From Protopterus annectens (Eukaryota; Chordata; Ceratodontiformes; Protopteridae), in contig NC_056744.1 in NCBI RefSeq assembly GCF_019279795.1, positions 901,827,404 through 901,891,403 on the forward strand: DNA of 64,000 nucleotides. Reading direction: 5' to 3'. Below are positions 33,905 to 45,851 of this stretch, in pieces. Both the position numbers and the translations under genes were made by a program. Positions within the stretch are counted from its first letter, which is position 1, and each line of letters opens with the position of its first letter. Under the pieces are notes generated by a model. The model was given only the letters and a program-made list of their open reading frames with translations. It made no database searches and had not been told where the DNA came from.

Positions 33905-36900
33905 ACAGTGATACTTTGCTGGCATGTCAATCGAAGCAGGGGAAAGAGAACTAGAGAACACCTGTTTTGCTCTGTTGCATTTAACTTTGCTCAGATTATT
34001 AATCAATGGGTGTCACAGCAAATAGACACATGCATAAACTGTTTGGCTGCACTGCTCTACAGTAATCTTAGATAGTATGGATGTTTCTAAATCACCATAA
34101 TGTGAAAGATATGCAGAGCAGTGCATTTTGGTTTGCGTGAGTCTAATTTTTATAGGTCATGGCTACAGAGGATTGCATTTATATGTAACACCACAAATCC
34201 TCACTGTTTTGTTGTGCATGGTACATTACAGACCACTGGGAGATCTCTGAATCTCTGTCCCTGTTATGTATTATCCATTTGTATAGCTTTATATAATAAA
34301 TAATGGGACTATGAATTTCACTTGCTGTTATAAATTCTCAAATACATCTTCAGTCTTATTTATAAGACTTAGTGAATGCACTACAAATCTACAATAACAA
34401 TGTAACCAAGTTGGCATTACTTTATGAAAGCAAAATACTACTTGCCCAATGGTTGCACACAGTGCATCAAAATCTGACTTTTGGAATATTAGATTTACTG
34501 CACAAGAAACAGTTTCACAGTTTGTAGCAGCCATATCACTGAGGCATCCAGTCAAGTATAAAAATAGTTCATTTCCATCCATGGCCGCACCCTCATTGTG
34601 CATATCTTTGTCATCTTAGCTGTTCTGTCTTTCTCATCTGACTTCAGCATCCACAGGGCCCCTGTTATTAATCTTCTTCATAGAGCTAAACTGATCCATT
34701 TTTTCACCATCAGTATCAGTCAAGTATGTTGAGTCTTTCATCTTGGCCATCACCATCTTTGAACTTGTAAACATCTGTATACCTTCCAGGCCATTGAAAA
34801 ATGTCTTGTTTATATTTTACCTTCTTCCTTCTGCACGCCTAGATAACTTCATTAAACTGCAGTCTCGTTTTCCTCTGCATTGTAACTTTAGAAAAGTCAT
34901 GATCTGTTAATGTTACAAAAATGATGATCGGTTTTTCAGTTTGCCAGTCCAGAAAATACAGACCCCTTTTGCAGTCTCCAGTGCAACATTGAAATACTAC
35001 ACTGAATGTGACATCCCTGAAAAGTCTTGTGCCTTCAGTATTTCTTCTTTACCCTCACCTGCTTCCACTGCCTTTCCACAGAACTGTTTAATGACACAGT
35101 GACATCTTCAACAGAAACATCCTCAACCCACTGGTTGTTTCTGGCAGTGCCTCCTCTTTCGAGGAGCATGCCCACTGGGTTTAATAGTTCACAGAAATGT
35201 TTCTACTACTTTCCAAGAATGTGTCCAGTCAAAGTCAGGGTTTTTCAACCCTTCCTCCCACACCTAAGTCAATGGATGGTTTGACAGGAAAAATATGAGG
35301 CCATCTGAAGGTCATTCTGCATGGCCTTCCCAGATGCCTCCAATACACAGGTTTTCACTGCTGAGTGTCACAGTTACTGCTTTCTTGGGCTGTCAATATG
35401 CATTGATTATATCTGGAGGCTTTGTCTTTGCATTGCTTGGAAGGCCTCTTTTTTTAACTTGTTGGCTTCCTTCAATTCCACTGTCCATCACAAAATTGTA
35501 TAAGTACTACTCTGACAAGTACCAACCACCTTCTGGCCACAGCTTCTTGCTACTGACTAAACTACAGAGGTCTTAAACAAGGTCTAAACTGACTTCATGT
35601 CTCTAACTTCTGACAATATATGAAAAAAGCTCCTGCAGAGGTACGATACAAAGTCATCCCATGCAAATGATTCTGCTAGGCATTCATAAGACAACTTGGC
35701 ATTACTTATGAAATAGACACACCAATGAAAAAAAACAAATTGTCCAACGAGCAACAGCTGCAGCAAGCAAGCGTTCAACTTCTTATTTGAATAATGTAGT
35801 ATCGTATACTCGCTTCAGTTGAAATGATAATTCTTCCACTGAATAAAATCAGCACACCTTTATTTAGAAATAACTGTGAAGCGAACAAAGACTGTGAAAA
35901 CAAGTAAAACCAAAATCTTGGAAAGCGCTTTTCGTCTTCGAAAATGCAAAAACATACAGAGCAGCAAGGGAGTCTACAAAGCAAAACAGTTTTGCAATGT
36001 ATGCAGTTAAGCTTAGCTCATGTTGCATAATTTGCAAATGGTAATGAATACTGCACTATGCATGCCTGTTATTTACAAATTGTGAGAAACAGCTCCCAAG
36101 GTTAATCCTAGTACAAACTTAAAATAGAACAACATTTTTCAGCATACTAAGATATACCAGAACATGTATTAGTTAATGGAGTTATTGGCTGTGTTATACT
36201 GAACACTAGTAAAAAGTATAATTTCATTAGATACCTTCTGGAAGGCTGGGGTGAGATTTATAATGACTGCTGCTGCTATACTCCAATCACTTTGCCTGAA
36301 AACCAAGTCATTGACATAAAGAAGTGAGATGATGTCCTTAACTTGCATTAAACATGTAGTACAGAAGTAGTAGGCTAAATGTAGCCTGTTGAATTATTTC
36401 CTGGGCACTACAAATATGTCTCCACCTCTGACTGCAAATCCAGACAATAAGGCTTGAAGATTGTTTGCCCAGGTCTCTTTTATTCTTATATTCTGGGGCT
36501 GTAATGTCATCAGAAGAGTTTAAGTATCCCTAGAGTAGTTAAAGGGTTATTTTCTATAAAGCTGTGTGGTATAATTCTACATATTTAAGGAACGGTGATT
36601 TTGAAAGGCCACATCCATGACTGATATGATAAAGAAATCATTTGTTGTACCTGGAGTTTTTAGTTTCCAGAAACATGCAGAAAATAAGACTTTTGCCTAT
36701 ATTTGGAAGAAGAATAAATAGGTTTTTGCAGCTGACTTCAATTGTTAGGGAAATTTTCAAGTGCTTAGCTAATGTCTCAACTAAAATACTTAAGCGATCA
36801 TTTGGCAATAACTAAAATATTCCTCATGGACTGATTAGAAAGTAATGCACTGTAATCTCCCTGAGAATAACAAGCTAGCTGCAACAGTACTGACACTTTC

Positions 36901-37555
36901 AGTGATGCAGTTTGTAAGGAAGGTACAAGCTGTAAGGCTCATATCAAAGCACGTGTATTAGATATGAAGTGCTAGTTACTGTGCCGATACAGATATAGAC
37001 CCAAGTGTCCCTGAACTCAAAGATGTCAGGCAATTATTTCATTACAGGCTAAAAGACAATAATAGATTGGTAATACTAGGAGTATAACTGTAGGCTTGTT
37101 TAAAGTGCAGGAAAATACTTCTGAGCTTTCACAATGCCTACGTTTTATGCTGCATAAAGTATGTATCAAAGCTCTGTTACAAAATGTAACCATACAAAAC
37201 ACTTAGAAATAATTTCTTCATTATTTGCTACCTGAAATTAAAGTTGTTTTTGTTTCAGTTGACATCTGAAGAGATTATTACTGTTTAGCAGGAGAGAGGA
37301 AGGGAAGAGAAATACCTGATTTTTTTATTGGTCCCTTTTAATGTTAAGTCAATGTGACCAAATCACCTACGTGCAATTATTACACCATTGTCTAGCCTTG
37401 ATATGGTGTGCAGTCTGTGATCTTCCATCTAGAGGATACTGTATACCACAGTTTATGCCTAAGATGGTGGGTCAATGGAACTGTTTGGTACCATATAGAG
37501 TCTGTGCTGCTGCCCACAACTCCATTCAGTTTTGGATGAGTTTGAGATGAAAACA
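33905..37555. other. No recognised gene or element
   Basis: Small frames exist on both strands (for example 34,328-34,603 minus), without recognisable domains. The minus strand of 34,600-35,580 has several short protein-like segments separated by stops, which may be an old retrotransposed or transposon gene; I could not identify it. Confidence 0.4.
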
Positions 37556-37705
37556 CTAAACATGTTTTGGGGAAATTGTAGGAACCCCATGGAGATGCAG
37601 GGAGAACATGTAAACTCAACATGGATATTGGCTGGAGATCAGTATCAAACCTTGCATTTATTCATGAGAGACAAAGACCTTAACCATTATGCCAGATGTG
37701 TCCTC
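37556..37705 (-). mobile_element. Degraded SINE relic
   Basis: On + it reads ggagatgcagggagaacatg, a cagtatcaaacc-type sequence where a tRNA B box complement is expected, then accttaaccattatgccag. This order matches the complement of tRNA-headed SINEs (agaacatgcaaactccacac ... gaaccactgc). Highly diverged. Confidence 0.45.
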
Positions 37706-40700
37706 CAAGCAGAGGGAGCAGTGAACTACCTGATACAGTTGCTGAAACCCAATGCAATAACAAATGTGTACTAGATGCATAACATGGAACTGTGAAGGCA
37801 TTAACTACCTGTGAGGTATTTAATTCAGCAATAACATATGAACCCGGACATTTTTGCTGAACATATAGGACAAAATCTCAGGATTTACATGAATGAAGTT
37901 CATTAACATATAGAACTATAGAAAACACTAAGGAAATCACAACATAATGGTTCAGAAGTACAAACATGTACCTGCAGACAACTCCTGCAGTTTCTAGCCA
38001 ATGCATTTTGCACACTACTTTAAGAACATTATTCCAAATCAAGATATAGTTAGCTGACTGGTAGACTTGAGATCTGTATGGTACTTTCCTGTAGTCTTTC
38101 AGCTCTAGTGGCTCTCAGTGCACTCAGTAGAGGAGAGTGTAGGGCCTAGATGTATCCACTTGTGCCTATAACTGTGCATAGTCTTGTGAATTCTCCACTT
38201 ACACTTTAATCATTCAAAATGGCATAACCTTAAGTGCTATAGTAAGATCAAAGTTATGAAACCAGTCATATATAAATGGCAAGCCATTACAGTGTCTTTT
38301 CAATTCCTTTTTATGATGAACCTGCAATTCATAATACCCAATCATAGCAATAAAGTATTAAATTTACACAAGGAAGGTAAACTACTGCAATGATTATACA
38401 AATAAAGACTTGTGGTTCTGAGATAAAATTGTCTGGGACATCTGACATAACTGGAAGAAGATATGATTGTAAAGGCCTAACTGTTACTTTAAATTTCCTG
38501 TTTGCAGATAACTAGATAACTTGTATAAAATGTTGACAATTAAACGTATGTGCTGTTTGTTCCTTTAAGAGCTCCTCAACAGATACATAGTCAAAAGCTT
38601 TGATAAGTAACACAAACTATCCAGTAAAGAGTCCTAAATCCTTTATGTGAATGTGTTATTAGTAAGGGACAGTTATGCATTGATACTGCTGAGACTTCTA
38701 CAGAAACTACTGATAGCACAAAGGAATACTATACTCCTCTGATCTGTCACTAGCTATAGGGAAATAATTCCTTCAAGTACCTTAAATAGTAGAATAGACA
38801 TACTGGCCGTTATAACTGTGGAGTTTCTTAGCACTTGTTAAAATAATAGAATATATATAGAGGGTTTCCACAAACCATCAAAAGTATCCTAACCCATAGC
38901 AAAGGGGCATGTAAAAGGGGGTATTTTTCACCTGTATAAATATAAACTGCGATCCATTAGACTTTTGTTGACCTAGGTTGGGTAGTGCCCATAAAACAGA
39001 TTTAATTATTTTAGAGTAACAGACTCCAGCGTTAAGGTAGTGAAATAATGATTTAGTGTTTGGTCCTGTATAACATTGCCAGGATTGTTATCTGCATCTA
39101 TTAAAAATAATAAAAAATTGCAAAATACATATTAGAAGAGGTTACTGTTTTGTTATTAAGTTTCAAAGTGACTCATGGACAACTCTTAACTCTTCTAGGT
39201 AAGTAATTTCTTGACTGAACAAACTTACATTGTCTAGCAAGATGACCTGCCACCTGTTGAGAAATATTACTTTAGCTTGATATATGAACTTATGTTCATT
39301 CCTAACAGAAAAGTAGAATGTGGTTCACAAACTCAACTAACCATTTCTTCAATATTCTGTTTCTGTAGAAATACAGAAATAAAAGCAATAAAAACAAATG
39401 GTTATGGTGATAGGGGGAAAGAGCAAGCTCTTCCCCCCACTCTGCAAGAAGATAGCTTCACCAAACATACCACCAAACTTGTCCTAATCATCTCAAATGT
39501 TCACACAGTGCCAAAGGATGTTAGGTTCGCACAATGTCAAAGAGTGTTAGCCTACTGAAGAAATGGGTTGTCACTGAAATGGTCTATCAATTTCATAAGC
39601 ATAAACTGCTCTATGATACATAGGGATGACACCCTGACTGTGAACATGGCAACATGACTTAAGCTAGTCAACCCAGTCCATGACCAGTTAGCAGAGGCTA
39701 GGAAGGAATGGCAGTTTTATAAGCTCACATATTAAAGCAAGAGGAATGGAGTTGTTTACAAGAGCCACAGCCCAAGATATAGACTGGGGGCTAAACCCCA
39801 CTGCAGTGAAGGGGGGTATATGCACCTTCAGTTCATCTGCTTACTGACTTTATTAGATGCCAGGCAAGGATGCTTAGAATCTTTGTAGGGTATTAAAAAA
39901 TATAAAGTACCCAAGGATGACATTTTATTTCTGCTCAATTCCACACAAGTTGGTAATATGTAAAGGAATGAATAAGTTAACAGTGAGAGTAAGGGGTTTG
40001 ATGGTTAGAGGAAGAGGCGTTAACTAATTATAAAATACACAGAATAATAGCTATGTCAGGAGAGATTGAATGGTTTATTTTTGCACCAGCCTGATTTACT
40101 TTCAACAAAACCTTTCTCTACTTCTAATTTCATCCATGACAACTTTTTTTCAGGAAGGAAAACAGGAGATTAAGCAGGCAGTATAAAGTGGAACTGCTTT
40201 GTAACCTAGCTCCAGCTAATACATGCAAGAAGAGAAAGCACTGCAGTTTGCTGTTTTTTTTTTTTTTTTTTTTTATTAAAACCATCTAGTAATAGAATGC
40301 TCCACAGAGAAATGTACATTAAGGAACTATTTGCGAATATGAACATTTTGTTGATGGTAAATATGCTCATTGTATGAATGTGGACTTTAATTCGAGTTTA
40401 TGAAATAGTAAAAGAAAAAATTGAGCAGATGTAAAAGAATATAAACAAATTACAGATCAGGTGGTTTAAGGTAGACAGAATAGTGAATTTCTGTTCTTGA
40501 AATGGAAAGTAAGAAAAGAAACACTTATTTTGTTTTTACAGAGTATATCCATGAAGCGAGCTGTGAAAGTTATAGACTGTTTTTTTTTTTTTCATATCAT
40601 GTAACAGTAGGCTACTTTGGAGTCCAAGCAGAGAAATAATAACAGGAAGTAGAATAAAGGGAGTAAAAAGATTTCTAGGATATGATAGCAAATTTCAGAA

Positions 40701-41185
40701 AGAAACTTAAGGACTAGGGAATAATCATGAAAACTTGTGAACTTTTTATAATAAATGGGTAACTGGTGGGTGATATGGAAAAAATGCAAAAGGTTGTATA
40801 TGAAATGTACACAGACTATAAGATAGGAAGAAAAATAGAGTATAAAGATTAATAAATAGGTACCACGATTTATTATAAAATGAAAATGAATAAAGACATA
40901 TGGAAAGGGAGATTTAAGAAAGAAATCTAAAGAAAAATTAGGAAATTTTATGGAGACAGAAACTAATAGGCAAGGAGAAAAAAGGAACAAATCCATTCTG
41001 GGAAACTGCTTAAGAATGAAGAGTTCAACATGATTAAATAAGAAAACACAAAATATCTCTTCCAGTTTTACACAATATTATTTATATGACAAGTAAAGGA
41101 TACCAAATTAATCTAGAATATTCTAACAGTTATCAAGGCCATTTATGACCATAGTTGGAACCTTCCTTGTTTGTGTAAATAACAC
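37706..41185. other. No recognised gene or element
   Basis: AT-rich sequence. A run of about 20 T at 40,255-40,274 followed by attaaaacc may be the tail of an antisense retro-insertion. The 134-aa minus frame 40,592-40,996 is a low-complexity Phe/Leu-rich translation of purine-rich DNA and is unlikely to be a gene. 39,413-39,437 is a small near-perfect palindrome (ggggaaagagc / gctcttcccc). Confidence 0.4.
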
Positions 41186-41580
41186 ATGAAGGATTTGGTT
41201 ACATATAATAAATTGCCTGTATCAGTTAATTTATCTGTAAGTGTAGCTATGGCATGCAGGAGCTGTAGACAATGTAAATATACATTGGAAGAGTATGTAT
41301 CTGTATATTTGTATATAGACGGAGATCTGCATTTAAAGACTTATGTTAGCTGTAATACTACAGGATTAATTCATGTGGTAAGCTGCAAATGAAGTACATG
41401 TGTTTCTATAATAAAAATTAACAGATTTTAAAGGTGCATATGCAAGCTATCCAACATGGCACTTAGACAATGCATTACATAGGCTCATTTCAAGTGAAAC
41501 ATTTGTTTGTTTTGTTGAAGGTGGTGACACTGAAAACTTTGTAGAGTTAAGGGAATATTTATTTAAAATATATTTACGGT
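41186..41580 (+). mobile_element. Penelope-like endonuclease relic
   Basis: A 68-aa frame contains ACRSCRQCKYTLEE, the cysteine linker motif of Penelope, then YVSCNTTGLIHVVSCK, corresponding to the start of GIY-YIG. A stop follows immediately. Further down, VEGGDTENFVELREYL resembles the C-terminal end of the nuclease. Old and degraded; no RT part was recognised nearby. Confidence 0.55.
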
Positions 41581-41599
41581 CCACACCCCACTAACACCC

Positions 41600-42540
41600 T
41601 TATCAAGAAATATTATCTAACATCTGTTTTGTGTCAAAGATAGCTGAAACAGAAACAACAGTGCCTCTCTTTAATTGCTGAAACCAATCAATATCCAGGT
41701 TATACAGTGTCTATTGTCTGCTAAAATACTAAGTTGTTTTGCTTCCATAATTGTCTGCGTACATGAGAGATATGGAAATTATACTTATTGGCTCTGAACC
41801 TTTTATTAAATGATTTTCTTAGCCTAACCTTTGCACTTTTCTATTTTACATATTAAGGTCTATGTAATATGGACTGATTTATTCTATGTAGTCATGCTTT
41901 ATGAGTGATTATGCTTCAGACGAGCTCAAAAGGATTAATATTAATTATAGATTACTTACTTTTAGTAACAAATATGATTTTAAACCCCCCCAAAAATACT
42001 CTGTCTGCTGAATATTTCTATAATTACATATTCCATAAGGTGCATACTGATATTTACCTAATCATTTCTTAGTCTGTCTTGTTTCTTAATCTAATTACCT
42101 AAATAATAATATACACTCTGAAATCATAGGTATGACAATCATAACTAAAACACTAAAAGGGTAACATGGGCAGAATTGCAAAGTACAATGGAAATGTGGG
42201 CAGGAGCATAACAAAGTGTTATTATTTAAGCCTTTTATTTACTCTTACTTAGTCTCACCCATAGACAAAAGTATGAGTTTAAGGTGCTATTTAGAGGGGC
42301 GTAAGTATCAATGTCATATCAGCTGAAACAGGCAGCCTGTGATGGCATGCGCTCATCTCCCTGCTGGGAAGTACGATACTTGAAGTTGTGTATCCTGCAT
42401 CCTGGCACTTCAATAAACAAACAGCAACTCATTCAAGAAACAGTCAATTCTGAAACTTGCTATTGTACCTCTAAGACGATTTTACAAGAAGGTTTTACCT
42501 CCTGTATCTCTGATGTGGGGGATGTACTCATATCTCTGCC
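41600..42540. other. No recognised feature
   Basis: AT-rich sequence. Confidence 0.4.
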
Positions 42541-42545
42541 CTCCA

Positions 42546-42555
42546 CCACACACAC

Positions 42556-42625
<70 letters not shown>

Positions 42626-42644
42626 GCACACACGCAAAAACACA

Positions 42645-42723
<79 letters not shown>
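42546..42723. repeat. (CA)n microsatellite
   Basis: Long CA run with a short interruption (aagcacacacgcaaaaacac) near 42,625. Frames over it are artefacts. Confidence 0.97.
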
Positions 42724-42727
<4 letters not shown>

Positions 42728-42729
42728 AG

Positions 42730-43230
42730 AAGCACACACATATATTTGAGATCACTACTTTGAGGTCCTGTTACCTCAGATTTAACATTCTCCCAGTTCA
42801 CAATTCTAGTTCCACTATTCAGACAATCACAATTATTGTCTTCTGGATTTCATTGGGTAGCACATTTATACAGATTTTTTAAAATTTCTTTTTATTGTTA
42901 TAAGCAGGCAAAGCCTTCCATGGTTCCCAATGCATGTGGTTGTTCCTGCAGCTCTATTCTTATTATACTGTTATACTTCACTCAAATGCTGCTGCACCTC
43001 TGAGGAAGGAGATTTCCCTGTGCAGTGTCAGGTTTGATGAATAAACCCTATTTAATGATATCTGCACAATGATGCTTGAAATGTCTGTGTTGGTATTCTG
43101 CTGTTAAAGTTAACCATTAGGATAAACATATCCATAGCTGTAAGTAAAAAAAAAAAAAAAAATCCAGAGTCATTATGCTGAAGAGTATTTTCATAACAGA
43201 AGTAAGACCTACAGCAGAGATAGAATTAAT
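42730..43230. other. Between the CA tract and the hairpin chain
   Basis: No recognised feature other than a poly(A) run at 43,146-43,161. Confidence 0.4.
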
Positions 43231-43235
43231 ATAGC

Positions 43236-44130
43236 AATAACCCACGCCTGGGTGTGGGTAATGCTGGAGTTACCCACGGTTGGCGTGGTTTGGTCACGAG
43301 GGCGAAGCCCGAGTGACCAAACAAAGCCAACCGTGGGTAAATCCAGCATTACCCACACCCAGAAGTGGTTATTATTATAATGACATTATTTAAGAAAAAA
43401 AATAATTTATTTTCTTAAATAATGGCATTGTATAATGCCTCCTTGCTGCCCTTCTACAGCTGTCTGGTATTCTGCAGAAGTTCTGATGTACTGCGCATGC
43501 GTATGCCTATGCAGTACATCAGAGCTGTGGGCAAAAGCAATGGAGAAAGCTAGATCTCCGTTGCTTTTTACAAACTGTTTCGCTATGTTAAATGGGTTTT
43601 ACATAGCGAGACAGCTTTAAAAAAAGCAACGGAGTCGTTGCTTTTTACAAACTGTTTCGCTATGTTAAACCCATCTAACATAGTGAAACAGTTTGTAAAA
43701 AGAAACTGTTTTGCTATGTTAAATGGGTTTAACATAGCGAGACAGCTTTAAAAAAAGCAACGGAGCTGTTGCTTTTTTTAAAGCTGTCTCGCTATGTTAA
43801 ACCCATTTAACATAGTGAAACAGCTTGTAAAAAGCAATGGAGAAAGCAAGATTTCCGTTGCTTTTTACAAACTGTCTCGCTATGTTAAACTCATTTAACA
43901 TAGCAAGACAGCATTAAAAAAAGCAACGGAGAATGTCCGTTGCTTTTTTTAATGCTATCTCGCTATGTTAAACGAGTTTAGCATAGCAAGACAGTGTGAA
44001 GCAACGGAGATCTTGCGTTCTCCGTTGCTGTAAAAAGAGTTATAGTAATGGAAAAAGTCCGGGTGACCGGACCTTTTTCCATTACTATAACTCTGATTTA
44101 CAACATGCACGCTGACCAATCAGCGTGCAC
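43236..44130. mobile_element. Chain of consecutive hairpins (foldback-type element?)
   Basis: Nearly all of these 895 bp fold into adjacent palindromes. H1, 43,236-43,373, has arms of about 62 bp (with gtgggtaatgctgga) and tip ggcgaagccc. H2 is 43,384-43,424, H3 43,483-43,522. Six related hairpins follow at 43,558-43,632, 43,636-43,702, 43,703-43,750, 43,768-43,837, 43,855-43,929 and 43,937-44,007, each gttgctttt...cgctatgttaaa against its complement. H10, 44,036-44,094, has 27-bp arms around gtccgggtgaccgg, and H11, 44,106-44,129, has arms tgcacgctga. gcaataac occurs at both borders (43,234 and 44,170), a possible 8-bp target duplication. There is no coding frame. Confidence 0.8.
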
Positions 44131-44179
44131 GTTTTTTGAATATTAATGGGTGGGGTCGTTATATAATTTGCAATAACTA

Positions 44180-44539
44180 ATTTTCTCTGAATGAAGGCCT
44201 CCTTTTACACTGAAAGCTCAAGTAACTATGCAACCTACAATATCCCAGTGTTTGACCTACTGTGTGATAAACTCTCCAAAGTGAAGCCCATTTCCTAATC
44301 TTTGTCAATACTCTTTGTAACTAATCAATTTATTTGAAACTAAGGCTCTTCACATTCTTAAGTGACCCTTTGGTTAATAGTTTGATCATAGTATTTAAAA
44401 ACAAATCATAGCTGAAGTCAAAGAGTTCAAAAAAGTTTAATCTCAGAACTGTATGACCAGTGGCTGAATAAATGTATGTTCAGCCATCTTGTAAAATATT
44501 ACAGTTCATCACCCAAAGCGTATAATTAGCTATTAGGCT
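44180..44539. other. No recognised feature
   Basis: AT-rich sequence right of the hairpin chain. Confidence 0.4.
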
Positions 44540-44700
44540 TACATTCCAGGAGACCATTGAGACTAGGCCAAATTCAAGCACTGTCAGATTAAGTGACTTG
44601 CTTGTGGTCATACAGTAGGAAACCAAGGCTGAGGGAATCAAAGCATATGCCACATGAACTAGTTCATTAATAGCTCATAGCCTAACCTTTTGAACCAGTT
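44540..44700 (+). mobile_element. MIR/CORE-like SINE relic
   Basis: gattaagtgacttgcttgtg followed by gtcatacagtagg and gggaatcaaagc matches the order found in MIR-type SINEs (TTAAGTGACTTGCCCAAGGT, CACACAG, then an antisense tRNA-like segment). Diverged fragment. Confidence 0.45.
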
Positions 44701-44739
44701 GGTATTCCTAGTAATAATAAACAAATGGAAAGTTTACCC

Positions 44740-44741
<2 letters not shown>

Positions 44742-44782
<41 letters not shown>

Positions 44783-44802
44783 CCCATCCACACACACACA
44801 CT
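44742..44802. repeat. (CA)n microsatellite
   Basis: Two CA runs separated by ctccccatc. Confidence 0.95.
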
Positions 44803-44966
44803 CTGCCACCACAAGTTTTTCTAAATGACTTTTTTATAATGGGAAAATGTTGTTAAAATACTAATATATTTTGGTTGAGACTTGTTACTCATTCATTACA
44901 TAAAGAGGCATGAAGCATATTGCGAAGACTCAAGCTGTCCCTTCTGTATTTGCAGTCATATTACTG

Positions 44967-45025
44967 TTTTTCCACTGTGGCGACCCCTAACCAGGATAAG
45001 CAGAAAGGAGATGATGATGATTACA
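44967..45025 (+). mobile_element. SINE 3' tail fragment
   Basis: Contains ccactgtggcgacccctaac then caggataagcagaaagg, the shared SINE tail. It ends in GAT repeats. The body of the SINE is missing. Confidence 0.6.
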
Positions 45026-45029
45026 CATC

Positions 45030-45514
45030 TCGCATACTTTTTGTCTTTATTTGCAAATAATATGGAAAAAAATGTCCCTCCTGTCACTTCTATTGAGTGC
45101 CATTAACTGAGCCTTAGTTGTGTTATCTCAATTTTAGATGAGTTCACTAAAGCAATTTTGATTTGTAAAACCCTATTTTTACGTGTCCTTCCTGTAATGA
45201 CTTTGGACCCCACTGGTTTTCTGTAAAGGGTTCTATTTTAATTTAAACTCAAGATGCAATTGAACTCTGTTTTTTTCAGTTAAAATAACACTTTTATTTT
45301 GCAAACCAAACATTGCAAAATATTTTACAGAGCTGCATAGAAGCACAAAAAAAGTAAAAGTTGGACATTTGATTACATAGTACAACATGGATAACCAAAA
45401 ATAACTGAATGTAGCAATAATTAATATCGCCACAGTTAACTGTCACTTAAAATAAATACAAAATTTGTGGTTAAAAGTGTGCAACTTCTTAATCTTTGGC
45501 ATACTTTTAGAATC
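45030..45514. other. No recognised feature
   Basis: AT-rich flank left of the Harbinger-like element. Confidence 0.4.
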
Positions 45515-45851
45515 TAAGGCTGGTATTCATAGTCATTTATTCAAATGCACTCAGACTTTCCAAGATGTGTGTGAACTAGCACATATGAGCTGCGGTTCAT
45601 AGAGGCCATTTATGCCAATGCACAATAAGACTGAATAATGAGGTAGAAACAAGGAGGGATGCAAATTGTCATATGTTAATGAAGCATTTTTTTTTTTTTG
45701 CCATTTGTGATTCATAGTCAGATTTCCCCCCTTTTCCATGCTGGTCGAAGATAGGCTATATAAAAAGAAATATCACCAAATATATCAAAAATGCAATCAG
45801 TGAAAATGCTATTAATTGCTGTGAACTTCATTATTTCTATGTCTGAGTTGC

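Noticed and set aside
33025..34075. Long Thr-His and Cys-Val reading frames on both strands
   Set aside because: They are translations of CA dinucleotide repeats; the same holds at 6,726-7,068, 15,310-15,648, 29,862-30,196 and 42,311-42,801.
34328..35984. Possible host gene or processed pseudogene on minus
   Set aside because: Protein-like fragments are broken by many stops and match no family I can name; kept only as an unrecognised stretch.
40592..40996. 134-aa membrane-like protein on minus
   Set aside because: Phe/Leu-rich low-complexity translation of a purine-rich plus strand; no domain, no splice or promoter context.
42311..42480. Start of a 150-aa frame before the CA tract
   Set aside because: The non-repeat part has no recognised domain and the frame is kept open only by the CA repeat.
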